Source of the DNA: Paracyclopina nana
Taxonomy: Eukaryota > Arthropoda > Copepoda > Cyclopoida > Cyclopettidae
Length of the DNA stretch: 64,000 bases
Direction: 5' to 3'
Assembly (NCBI GenBank): GCA_019096065.1
Contig: JAGUCH010000001.1
Span: forward strand, 14,198,001 to 14,262,000
This document shows positions 48,480 to 59,000 of the stretch, in pieces. Made by a program: the position numbers and the translations under genes. The stretch's first letter is position 1. The number at the start of each line of letters is the position of its first letter. The notes under the pieces were generated by a model that did not search any database, had not been told where the DNA came from, and saw nothing but the letters and a program-made list of their open reading frames with translations.

Positions 48480-50788
48480 CTTATCATGAGATAAGGCAAA
48501 GGCACTGGGGAGATTGCATGCTAGATTACTGCGTACGTAGTAGTAGGCTTCAGGGTAATCAGCAACTCTATTCCCACTGTGTTTTCGATAACAATTTGTG
48601 GCTGCGATGAAGTATCATGTGCACTAAGCCCATGCAAAGATAAGAAACGTTACTGAATCATGCTATTAATGAATGTTTGAACAGCAATGCATGATCCCGC
48701 CTTTTTCGGTGGAATATTTTAGTCATTCAAGCTTGGTGCTTAGAGACTTTGAAGGAAATAGGCTGCATTTACTTTTCAAAAGTGGTTTTGTTGGTGTGTT
48801 GCTCAGCTCGGTACATGAAAGGTTAATTATGAATTATTAATTTTGTATTGAGAACGTCATTTAGCAACAGCTTAATTTTGCACGTCATCCAGAACTTTCG
48901 CACGTTGCCTACTTCAAAAGCTGACTCAAAAGCATTCAAATAATGCGTAGTACATTAATTAGCTATGGACGTTTTTCAGAATTAATTTTCCTGCAGCTAA
49001 AGCAAAAGTATTGTATATGTGCTGCAAGGAAAAAAGAAAGCCTTTTCATCACGTAAAAGCTACGTAGCATGTGTAGCATACATGTGTCCCTATCCAGTCA
49101 TATTTCAACTCTTCAGTAGTTGTAGAAATAAAAGGCTCTTTTTGTCGTGCGCTTCCGCTGTTCATCAACATGCTGCCATGCCATCTTCTTCATCATCTTA
49201 GAGCCATCTGGATTCATCCTCCCTTTTTTTAGGGACCTTGCACTCGGAGAAAAATTCCTTCAATTTCCATTCCTCTCATATCTGGGGGACTTTCTTGAGA
49301 AACTTTTCCTATGATGTATGAGTCTGCATATCAGAATGTCGGGCATCTATAAATGTTGTTTTATGTGCATGTTTCCTTACTCATTTGGGGCCCCATGCTA
49401 CCCACTGTGATTATGCTAATCTCTGGCAGGAAAGCGGATGGATGAAGCACTAAGATTCGTCTGCTTTTTGTTTAGGGGTATCACTTCATTCAGAGAATTA
49501 CACTACTGAGAAATGGCCTATAAAAAGGAAAGCTTTGCCGATTTTCGTTTCACTCAACTAACTAGCTGTTCAAGAGCAAAGAATTTTTGGGCATTAATTA
49601 TCAATTTGCAACTGTTTTGCCCAGAATTTGTTGACTTTGATTGTGGCTTTGCTCGCCTTATCAGCGAATAATGTTTGCATGCCTACAATTCTGCGAGTCG
49701 AGTGACTTGAAACAAAAAAGGGGAGCTATAAAATCAACTTTTGAAATTATGAGATTATGTGCCAACTTCTTTGAATTGGACCTTTATTTGTGACAGCCAA
49801 AAAATGTCCCATAAAAGGCGGGAAAGTTTATTTTTCCGATGGCCTTCTGAGAAAAATCACTGGAAAGAGAACTTGAGACATGCCATACTACAAAGAATGA
49901 CATTTCATGCTTTTATCCCAGAATAACTAAGCTAGCCCAGAGTTTTACCATAACGAAATCCTCCTTACTATTATATGCAATCAATAAGCTTATATTTTTC
50001 TTTGTTACTTTTGACAAAATGTAGCTGTTAGGACAAGTTTCCAATACACAGCGTTGACACAATTTACTGTTTGACTAATGCATGCTTATGACTCATACCA
50101 CATTAAAAGTGGTATAAAAGCAAGCTGGCAATGCGTCTTCTTTTTTAATGATTCATGGCTAGTGTTTCATATGTTTCATGATAACTTAATCTGGCAGTGA
50201 AGATTAAACGGCAAGTTCTTCAATGCTCTGCTATCGGCTCTATCTCTATAGAGTACCATTTTCGATTAGAATGTGAGGCCAGTCAGTCTTTGCAGTCAGT
50301 TCAGCTCAGTTGGTTTGGTAACTTGTCTGTTGGTATATTACACATGACGTAGGCGATTTAGTGGGCGGAGTAATGGTGTATACTCTTCGCGGTGGGTATA
50401 TTAAATAAACCAACTACATCCCCACCAGACTAAAAAATGACTATCATGGGTAACGGCAACTAAGATTTATCCTTATTGATTTCTTTTGGCATCTTTGATC
50501 ACGAAAAAAGCGACATTGTGTTTTCTGACCGCAGATCTTGAGGTTGTACTTTTTTATCGGGATGCACTTCTTCTTGCACGGAGTGACGTTTTGGCTGGGA
50601 CTGCATCTATCTTTTTTATGGTATATGTCTTGGGCATATCAGATGAAGTTATGGTATATAAACGCAGTTCATTAAAAGATAGCATCGGTTTACTCTTGGC
50701 CTTTTTTAGCTCAATCATAGTAATTAAAGAAAAGCTTTTGCCTATTTTAGGGCTCCTCGGATTTAAAATGCAAACTGAGCATTAACTC
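48480..50788. other. Intergenic region
   Basis: No gene recognised. The open frame at 50486-50785 is hydrophobic and AT-rich but without family features. Confidence 0.4.
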
Positions 50789-50794
50789 TTTATT
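50789..50794 (-). promoter_or_regulatory. Polyadenylation signal AATAAA
   Basis: A minus-strand AATAAA 121 bases past the stop of the tentative terminal exon 50915-51117. Confidence 0.35.
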
Positions 50795-50914
50795 TACGTT
50801 TGATGGCCTGGCTAATAATGGCAAAGTGCTATCTGATTCTGGTAGGGTAAACTCTGCATAATATACCTTCCCTTGTAGGCATACAGTACGTAAAAACCAC
50901 CTTTCTTTGGTCTG

Positions 50915-51262
50915 CTAATACACACACATGCAGTCCTCCGGACAACATTGTTCCTCGCGGCTTTCGTTTTCAAAGAAGCTTTCGAGTTTGGCCTCCGAGG
51001 CCGCTTTTGCGTGGCCTCCAGGCCGTTTCAATACGTTCATTCGGGCCAACCCAACTTTACCAGCATTAGCAAAATATTGGCCTTCAGTCTTCAAATGGCA
51101 GTTGGCCAGAGAATGTGCTAAAAGTGCAATATACTATTCCACTGTGTTACATCACAAAGCCACTCCAACTTTGGTCTAAATTATTCACTACTTTATGGAC
51201 TCACATCTAGTGGACCAAAGAGAGATCCTACTTTGTTCTCGGCCTCGATCCGTGGCCTGAGG
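50915..51262 (-). CDS. Tentative small gene, last two exons only
   Basis: Not recognised. The putative terminal exon 51117-50915 follows an acceptor gcacttttag, is open for 67 codons in one frame, uses the GAG-GCC codon style of the confirmed genes, and ends QCCPEDCMCVY then TAG. A 58-base exon at 51262-51205 has a pyrimidine tract plus cag before it and a gtgagt donor after it.

In one frame it joins the terminal exon in phase (R-S junction). In another frame it reads LRPRIEAENKVGSLFGPLD and would need a different acceptor. A possible 45-base exon at 51664-51620 also fits in phase. With so little sequence, chance is a real alternative. Confidence 0.3.
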
Positions 51263-51264
51263 CT

Positions 51265-52052
51265 GTTGAGAAGTAAAAAAGTCCCTGCTTATTGTATGAG
51301 GTTGTGAGAGGAATCCATTACTATTTTCGAGTAGAAATTATTTCATCCAAGACAACTGGTGTCTCTTTAACTATTTTTGTATAGCTGAAAAGCTTTAAAA
51401 AAATTGACACCATGAATTCCTGCTTTGTAAAATAATTTTAATTGAAAATATTTTTTTTTGTTCTTGTGCAAAATCTCTGGAAGTATTTTTTTAGCTCTAT
51501 GCAGACAAAGTTTTTAGAAAGCAGTATTATTTACAGCTCTATTTTCATGCTCTCACAAAAGCATGGTGATTCTCAGCTTAACAACCCATGAAATGAGAAA
51601 CAAAAAGGAAACCTCTCACCATCCTCTTTTGCCCACGAATAGCGTAAAATCTAGAGAAAAGCAACTGTGGAGAAAAGGAGGGGAGGATGCAAATGAGCAA
51701 TATTATTTGTCTTGTCGGCCTCCTAGAGAAGAGCATAAGATAGGCAATATGTCCTTCTATAGCAATGGAACCATGGCATAATCAAGTGGGAACGACTTTT
51801 TGGCTCGGATCCGGGTAAACAAAGCATTTGTATATAATCGCTCTTATGAAAGCAGTAAATAGGGCTTTCTCGTTGCCTTGATTTGTTAGTGATAACATTT
51901 AGTAGGCAATAACATACGCAAGGCCCTTTTTAACTAGCTGATCCTTTATTTTTTTCGCCCCCCAAAAAAGAGGAAAACTTCAAAGCAACCAAAAGAATCA
52001 AGTTAAATATTAGCAGTCAAATGAGCAATAATTTTGAAAATATGGTTTTTAT
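51265..52052. other. Intergenic region
   Basis: Apart from the possible 45-base exon at 51620-51664, nothing was recognised. Confidence 0.4.
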
Positions 52053-52253
52053 ATACTGTAATACGATTTCCTCGTGTTATAATTCAGTTTACCGATCCGA
52101 CTCAGCTCTTTTATATCACAGTCCTTTCTAAGCAATTTGGGGGATATTAAATACTTAACAGCCCTTGAATCAAATTTGAGGGATTTTAAGTAATTTAATG
52201 CCCTCATATTCCATGGAAGTAATCCAAATTCCAAAGAAGTTGGAAAAAGAGAG

Positions 52254-52327
52254 GATCATCCAAGATTCGAACCTCAGACAGTTAGATTAGCATCCCAAAG
52301 CTCTAACCACTGAGCTATGGAAACATC
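52254..52327 (-). pseudogene. tRNA-like sequence 1, degenerate
   Basis: The minus strand has a perfect A box region (TAGCTCAGTGGTTAGAGC) and a B box (GGTTCGAATC). The anticodon loop ATGCTAA would give GCT. The acceptor strands do not pair, and the T stem has mismatches, so it is a tRNA relic or a tRNA-derived SINE head rather than a working gene. Confidence 0.65.
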
Positions 52328-52400
52328 ATGAAAATTGCATGCTATGTATAGGACTTTAACCATAATTTAAGCCAGATAAAGAAATAAAAAAAGTTAAGGA

Positions 52401-52474
52401 ATGACCGGGGTTTGAACCCTAGACTCCTGAATCAAGAACCTAGCACTCTAACCATTGTGCCACAGGAACACATC
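52401..52474 (-). pseudogene. tRNA-like sequence 2, degenerate
   Basis: The minus strand carries an A box (TGGCACAATGG) and a B box (GGTTCAAACCC) at tRNA spacing. The acceptor stem does not pair and the anticodon stem is poor. Same orientation as the neighbouring relic, about 145 bases apart. Confidence 0.6.
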
Positions 52475-52656
52475 TGAAGAAATGGATTTTAAAAGTCTAT
52501 TTAATTGCTCCCAACCCTCTGGATGCTAGCTAATGAGAGCCAGTGATATTCACATAGCAACTAAAAACTAAGCAGTATTTTCTAGGGCACGGGGCAGCCC
52601 GGTAACTTCATTAAAACACTCATAAATCGTATTACAGAATATAAAATTGTATATTC

Positions 52657-52833
52657 CGAGCTGGGGCACGTAAAATAGGGTCATTAAATAGCTGACCTCG
52701 GATTTTAAAATGGAAAAACACTCGTACAATTACAGCCCTCGCAGGCTCGGGCTAGTAAAGCTGTACTCGAGTTTTCCCATTTTAAAATCCTCGCTCAGCT
52801 ATTTAATGACCCTACTTTACGTGCCCCAGCTCG
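52657..52833. mobile_element. 177-bp near-perfect palindrome (foldback MITE)
   Basis: CGAGCTGGGGCACGTAAA at the left is repeated inverted at the right end. About 75 bases of each arm match with few differences, sharing blocks such as TCATTAAATAGCTGA and GATTTTAAAATGG. The short centre, AGCCCTCGCAGGCTCGGGCT, is itself palindromic. It lies 220 bases upstream of the TipE-like start codon and just beyond another inverted-repeat element. The superfamily is not clear. Confidence 0.85.
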
Positions 52834-53052
52834 AAATAAATAACTATATTTTTGTAGCGTTGAGTAAAAAAGTAGATAAATCCGGTCTGGAGTTCAGTGT
52901 GTGACTGCTGGAGCTCGTCCTCGAAGCGAAGAACCGGCCTCGTACTTCTACACAGCAATGCAAGCTTTGGAAAGCAGCGGCCTCCACAGCCTCAAGATGC
53001 GTCCTCGGCCTCGATTGCTCAGTAGATTGTCGAGATCGAAACCTGCGGCACC

Positions 53053-54826
53053 ATGGTTGGGTGTCTCGATGAAACAGCCTCTGAGGCTGAGGCCGAACTT
53101 GAGGCCGCAGAAAGTAGTGAGGCCAATTTCCGCTTTCGAATCTCGAGGAAGTGCCTGAAGAGAATGGCCAAGAGGTCGTTACGAAGGCTGGCCGCATGGC
53201 TGCTCGAGGTCGAAATGGGCTTCGTTTGGGGCACGGCCGGCCTCGCAATCATTATCTTTGTGTTTGCCGCCATTTGGTATATAGATCCGGCCTTATTGAC
53301 GCTTGTCCTCAGATTCAGGCCGGCGAGGTGTGTGACCAAAAACCAGGCCTTCCTCATAGGCATTTCGAATTGTTCTTGGACCAGCTGTAGACTGGGCTGC
53401 ACCAAGGAGATTTACCAGTGTTGGCAAATACAGGTAAATGCGAAATGCTTACCTCTGCAATGCAGTTTCCCTCCTTTGATCGAGATTAATGGCTGCAAAC
53501 CTTTGTTCTCTTACCATTTTTCCCAGTCGTCCATTTAATTAGTGCAGCATATGTGTCCAATATGATAATCCAAGTTGGATCGACAAGGCGTAGCTTTCAA
53601 TTAGGAAACTTTGATGCATGCGCTTTTTCTCATGCGGAGCATACGATATATGGAAACTTTAGCTATTGATTTCTCCCTCTTTGAATGTGAAGGTGGAGTT
53701 TGAGTACATCGAGGGCACCAAGCCTTACGAGCCTCCCTGGGCCTCAGTGAGCGTGTTCGACAGGGGCGGCCTCTACAATGCCGACTACTCCAACCCTCAG
53801 ACGTCACCGGCCTCGAACACAGCGAGGCTGTATCCCAATGTGAGAGGCTGTGGCTATCCCCCCGAGCTCAACTGTGAGGAGTTCTACGAGTTCTACAAGC
53901 ATAACGAGACCGACTACGAGTGCTGGGTGTCGACCATGGACTCGTCCGTGGCCATCACCGGCCTCGACCTCGAACGTGCCAAAAGTGAAGTCCTATTTAG
54001 CCTCATTCCCCTTTTGATATTCATCGTCTTCGTCCTCTACGCGTTCTGCCGGATGGGCGTGTTCTCCGTGTGCAACCCCATGCGCATGTGCCCCGCCTCC
54101 GGCCCCAACGCCAGGGTCGACCTTCCAGGCATCACGCCCAAAAAGCTCATGAACTACAAACGCGGCCTCATGGCCAAGAAGACAGAGGCCATGGAGGCCT
54201 CATTCGACTACCAAGAGGAGGAGCAGCAGCCTCAAACTGGGCCGGATATCCCGGATACCATTTATGAGGATCCAGCTAGAGAGGCCATGGAGGCTGATAC
54301 ACCTGCTACTGCCTCTTCGTCGAGGCTGAAAAAGTCATCTTCGAAAAAGCTGGTGGTCACCAGCGCAGAAGTGCTTCCACGGAGACCGAGTGCCTCTGAT
54401 TCGGCCTCGATTGTCAGAAGCAGGCTAAAGTCTTCGAAGCTTGCGAGTGAGGCCGTTACCACAGCCTCCTCGTCAGCTGAACTTGATAATTTTGACCTCT
54501 TGTCAGTGTTCAATGCGGACTCGAAATCAGAGACCAATACAATCATCAATGAGCTTTTTGGAGAGGAACTCGAAAAGATGGATAGGGAGAGGCTGGCCTC
54601 TCACTATGACGTGATCGACCTCAAAGAGCTCGACCTTGACCATAGCTTCAACAGCGTCCTCCGGCCTCAGGAGAGAAGTGGGTCAAAAAGGCCGCCAAAG
54701 AAGAGAGTGAAATCGCCAGACTCATTTGACTTCTCATGGGACGATCCTTTTGATGAATTAGCGGCCTCCATGGCCTCCTCGAAAACTGTGAAGACGGCCT
54801 CAAAAGCGTCAGCAAAACAGTTGTAA
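53053..54826 (+). CDS. TipE/Teh-family auxiliary subunit of voltage-gated sodium channel
   Basis: An accessory membrane subunit that, in insects, boosts expression and tunes gating of Para-type sodium channels. Two exons joined in phase 0: 53053-53433 and 53693-54826; 504 residues.

The topology is two membrane spans (about 56-77 and 226-246) around a cysteine-rich extracellular loop. The signature is clear: NCSWTSCRLGCTKEIYQCWQ before the intron, and ARLYPNVRGCGYPPELNCEEF-like sequence after it (ARLYPNVRGCGYPPELNC, residues 171-188). Possible N-glycosylation sites are NCS and NET.

The cytoplasmic tail of about 255 residues is rich in Ser, Ala, Glu and Lys and has no known domain. ATG 53053 lies in gcaccATGG and follows an in-frame stop at 53023. 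A foldback transposon sits 220 bases upstream. Confidence 0.93.
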
Positions 54827-56015
54827 CGGCCACCGAAAGTTACCTTACAGTGTTGGCTGGTTGTGCTACGCTGCTCTAGTTGTTTCGAGTGAACCGGATC
54901 GTTCAAAGGAGTCAAGCCATTTCTCGAATTGTCATACAGCTCCGAGTGATTGATGACTGTGTTGGGCAAACGTCCGACACATGTTAACTAATCACTTGTT
55001 GACCTCTCCAAAACCCCGAATTAGGTGGGCTTCAATCGCCCGTCAGTATCACGTTTGGCCTTTCTCTGCAAATATTTGCCTTAAAAAGAATGGTGCGGTT
55101 CTACCTCCTCCCCCGCTACACTGCTGAACTAAGTAACAGCAAAACTGACGCTTACGTATTGCGATTTGCATGAAGATACTACCCGCTCCCATCGACCTCA
55201 AACAAAGCTATCAATAGAGGGCAACAACCACTTTCATGATAAGTAGATTCTAGTTTTTGAACGAAAATAAAAGCATTTACCCCAATGTTCTATGTGTTCA
55301 GCCGCTTCTGCTATGCAAAACTAGACGTTGCTAGAAACGGAGCAATCAATATCTAGAACATAACTGCTTGCGACTGTAGGCTCGAAAAGCCATTGAAAAT
55401 GGCACAGTGGGCAAACTGCCAAAGGCTCACAAAAGTTGACACTTCCACTCAATGGCTAAATCGTTTCGGCCGCAAAAACCAGGCTTTAGACTCCGTCAAC
55501 CTGGAATAGCTGTGACACTTTCCAGTCAGCCATGGCATAAAAAGGGTCTTTTTCTGGGCCCAATCTTTGATTCCAAGGATATGGGCTCATTAGCGCGGTA
55601 GTGTGTGAAAAGTAAACACTGGTCTTTGAAGGCTTAATGAAGTCCTTGCCAAGCTCCATATCATTCTATAATTCATCATTTTGGCCTTCAGAAACTCGGC
55701 TATTGTTGTGGCACCAACCGCGATCCATCAAACCATAGCTAGTGAAGAAGAAAACTTTTTTTGCTCCTCTTCATACTAAAAAGGAACTTTTACTCTTGCT
55801 ATTTGACTTTTTTTGCAATGGCAACTCTGTTAACTATGCTCAATTCATTATTCATATTACGTACACATGGCAATTACACGTGAACTTGAATGAGGCCTTT
55901 TTGCAGCCTTTGAAGCCCAAGCCATGGCGCTTCTTCATCACTTTGGATACATTCACCAATTTTGTAGGTTTATGTAGCAATTTATGCTCTTTTTCATGCC
56001 TTTTTTATAGATACC
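54827..56015. other. Intergenic region
   Basis: Contains AATAAA at 55266-55271, which could end the TipE-like transcript. The sequence just before 56016 (ttttttatag) could be an acceptor, leaving room for an upstream noncoding exon of the chaperonin gene. No other gene seen. Confidence 0.45.
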
Positions 56016-59000
56016 ATGATGGCTAGGCTAAGCCTGGAACTAATTCTGGAATTGGTCGGACAGATGGCTGACCTCGTCAGAGAGGCTGTGGGAGAAGATG
56101 GTGAGGCCGTGATGATTAGCATTCATTCTCCCAGGCAAATTGTGGTCACGAAGGTAGCCAGCAATTATGAGTAATTGTGGGGGAATTTGCATACCAAAGT
56201 ATTGAATTTGTTTGTTCTCACAAATAATTGGCGCCTTAATGTCTAGACAAATTGCAACGATATTTTATCATGACGCCTTTGCATCTGTTTCTAAAAATCA
56301 TTTTTATCGAGCAGGATTGGCCAAAATAAACGATTTTCGCATAATAGAATGCGCTAAGTACAAGTATTTGGGTTTTTTCGGGGGTAACTTATTGTAATGC
56401 AGATGCTCACAGTGTTCTCCATTGTAGTAGCAGCAATTGTATGTTCTTCGTGTTGTTCCTCTATTTGTCTAGATAGATGTGGACAAAAGCCTTTCCTTGC
56501 TCTGAAAAAACCTTATTCTGGCAATCGTATAGCAGCCAAGTTTATTTTCAGAGCTGTTTCAGTGTGCATATGCCAAGTCGAGATTAATTATGAACTCTTG
56601 ATTTGTGGTGCATTATTTATCATGGTGGGAATGAAAGCTTTTGGACTTTCAGGCGCAGTTTTGGGTTTTTATTATCCATTTTTCGTTGTCCCATTATTTT
56701 TTGGCATGACAGCATTTACAAGAGTGATAGGAATCGGCAAACAAGCAAAAAGTACAATTATTGAATTTCTATGTGGGGAAATCGATTAATCAGCTTCTAT
56801 GGCCCAATTAATGTGCGGTCTTTTTACTATACCTAAGGTTATATGACTTTAGTGGGTTGCCATCATTAATTTTTATTAGCATTTAGTTAATAAGAATGAA
56901 GTGCTGGTGGATTGTCAGCAACTCATTTGAAATGAATATAATCCCAAATTCGGTTTAGTTACCAGTTTGCCTACGGATATAATAAGGCGTTTTTAAGGCA
57001 AACTTTAAGCTACGTTTTCTTTATTGGAAATCATTCTGAGAATATGGTGCGTTTTATTACCGCCAATACGTATGAGCACAATGCAAAGAATAACCACGGT
57101 GAAGCAACTTCCCTAAAAGAAACGAATTCTGCAAATAAACGATTATCGTCGGGTTTTCAGAAACGTGAATAATTCCATTAGCATTTGTTTTTTGAAGCAT
57201 ATTTTTTCCCATGTGTGCTTAAAGCTGAGCTGTCACTTGAGAAAAAATATTGACTTGAGCAACACAGCGCTATTATTCATGGTATACATTCTTACAACAA
57301 AGCACACTCGTTCTAGAAAACGGCTCCCTTTAAGTACACTCGGCAATTTATATTGCTTTCAGCAAGTATTAGAAAATAGACGACTAGGTACTTGAGCGTG
57401 AGCGCCATCCATGTAATAGTGGAAGCTCACCGTACTAAGCTTTGTGTGCTACCATGGCATTTTTGCAAATTCAATTATGAGGGATTATAATATTCCAGAG
57501 TGGCCTCGATATTGTCGAGGCCATCCGTGGCCGGCTACACCCTTTGGTCGATATTCTTTTGGACATTTTGGCGTCGCATGTCTCACAATATGGAGATGGC
57601 GTGAAGCGAATTCTCTTGATGTTGCACCACTTTTTGCGAAACCTTGACAACAAGAAAAACGGCCTCAGAGGCGAGGCCAAGTGGAGATGCGACCTCATTG
57701 CTCAAGTGGGCCGATTCAAGCGTCATATTTTGCCAAAAGCATTCTCAACATCTAGAAGAGCCCTCGCTATTTGCCCGGCTAGTCCCTTGGAAAGGTAATA
57801 AAAAATCCGGAGGCTCTCGCTTTCTCACATCGGGAAAATTGCTCAAATCCCAAAAAATTTCATTTTTAATCGCTGCTTTTATTAACTAAGCTCATTAAAC
57901 TTGAAGATAATTTTAGGCGCTAATTTTTTGACGGTTTTCTCCCTGTGTGCGTTGGCCTTTGCCAAGCCAAAAACCGGCGCGTTGTTGAGCTGACATCACA
58001 AGGCTCACAAACGCGGCTGCTCTTGAGACCTTAAAATTGATATTAATTATGCTAATTTATAACTGTCATGATAACCTTTCGTACCTTTTGAACATTTGCT
58101 CCACGAGACAGCCACAAATTGCTTCACGGAAAAAAAGCCTGCAATGCTCAAAATGCAGGAGAGAAAGTGTACTAGACTGGGGAAAATCTGAGAGCCAATA
58201 GGTACCATTGATTTCCAATTTTCCCACGTGGTAGTTACAAGGAAAAATGGCGGCCAAACATCTAGGAGACTAGCAAAGAATGGCGCCGTTAGCTCGCATG
58301 AAAAAGCCTTCATTTCCTGGCTCTGATACAAAAATCAGTGGAGTTTGCGCAAGATGTGGCTGGTGCTGTTATTTTTTTGCATCGTGTAGTTATATCCAGC
58401 ACACTGTGCGCAAACCTTTTGGCCCCGTAAACGCATAAATGCGAGCACGTTTGTGCTGCAGAACTGGAAGAGAAGCAGTCATGGGATACAAGCTTGTTGA
58501 TTAAATTCAAATTGAGTTGATGCTATCTTTCTATTTCCAAGTTCTGGAAATCCAGAATGGTGGCCTAGTTGACTTTTCTGTCCCGCTTTGGCCCACTGTG
58601 TTTATCTACTCCATGTCTATACAGCGAATATTGCAAAACTTTCTTGGCTTTCTCGTCTAAGTATGCGGCGAAGATAATGTGAATTTCTTTTCTGTTCTTC
58701 GCAGGAAAATGTCAGCATGGCATGATTTAGAGGCCGTCTGCATCCTCCGGAGGCTGGTAACTGCATTTATGTCCTCGAGGTTTCCTACAGCATCCGCCTC
58801 GTTCCTGTCATGGCTTCTTTTCGACCAATTCGTGAAACAAACTGCATTAGGTGATATTAAAGGCTGTGCGTGCACATTTAAAAGGCCACTTCAAAGGGCC
58901 CATAAAAACAACAAAATTTTATGGGGCTTAATTTTATAAGGCTCTACTACTAAATGCATTCACGAGATTGCTTTCTTGATTGCTAACTGAAAAATCGATG

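Larger units (their letters stand above)
52053..52640. mobile_element. About 590-bp inverted-repeat element containing tRNA-like sequences
   Basis: The left end, CTGTAATACGATTT at 52056-52069, is repeated inverted at the right end near 52624-52637. Weaker similarity runs inward for about 45 bases (GTGTT, TTACCG blocks). Two tRNA-like sequences lie inside in the same orientation. The limits are approximate and no clear target duplication was seen. Confidence 0.55.

Noticed and set aside
52254..52474. Functional tRNA-Ser and a second tRNA gene
   Set aside because: A and B boxes are good but acceptor stems do not pair, so these are relics or SINE-like sequences.
56397..56789. 130-codon hydrophobic frame in MKKS-like intron 1
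   Set aside because: AT-rich, no family, no conserved neighbours; the number of such frames expected by chance is not negligible. A nested gene remains barely possible.
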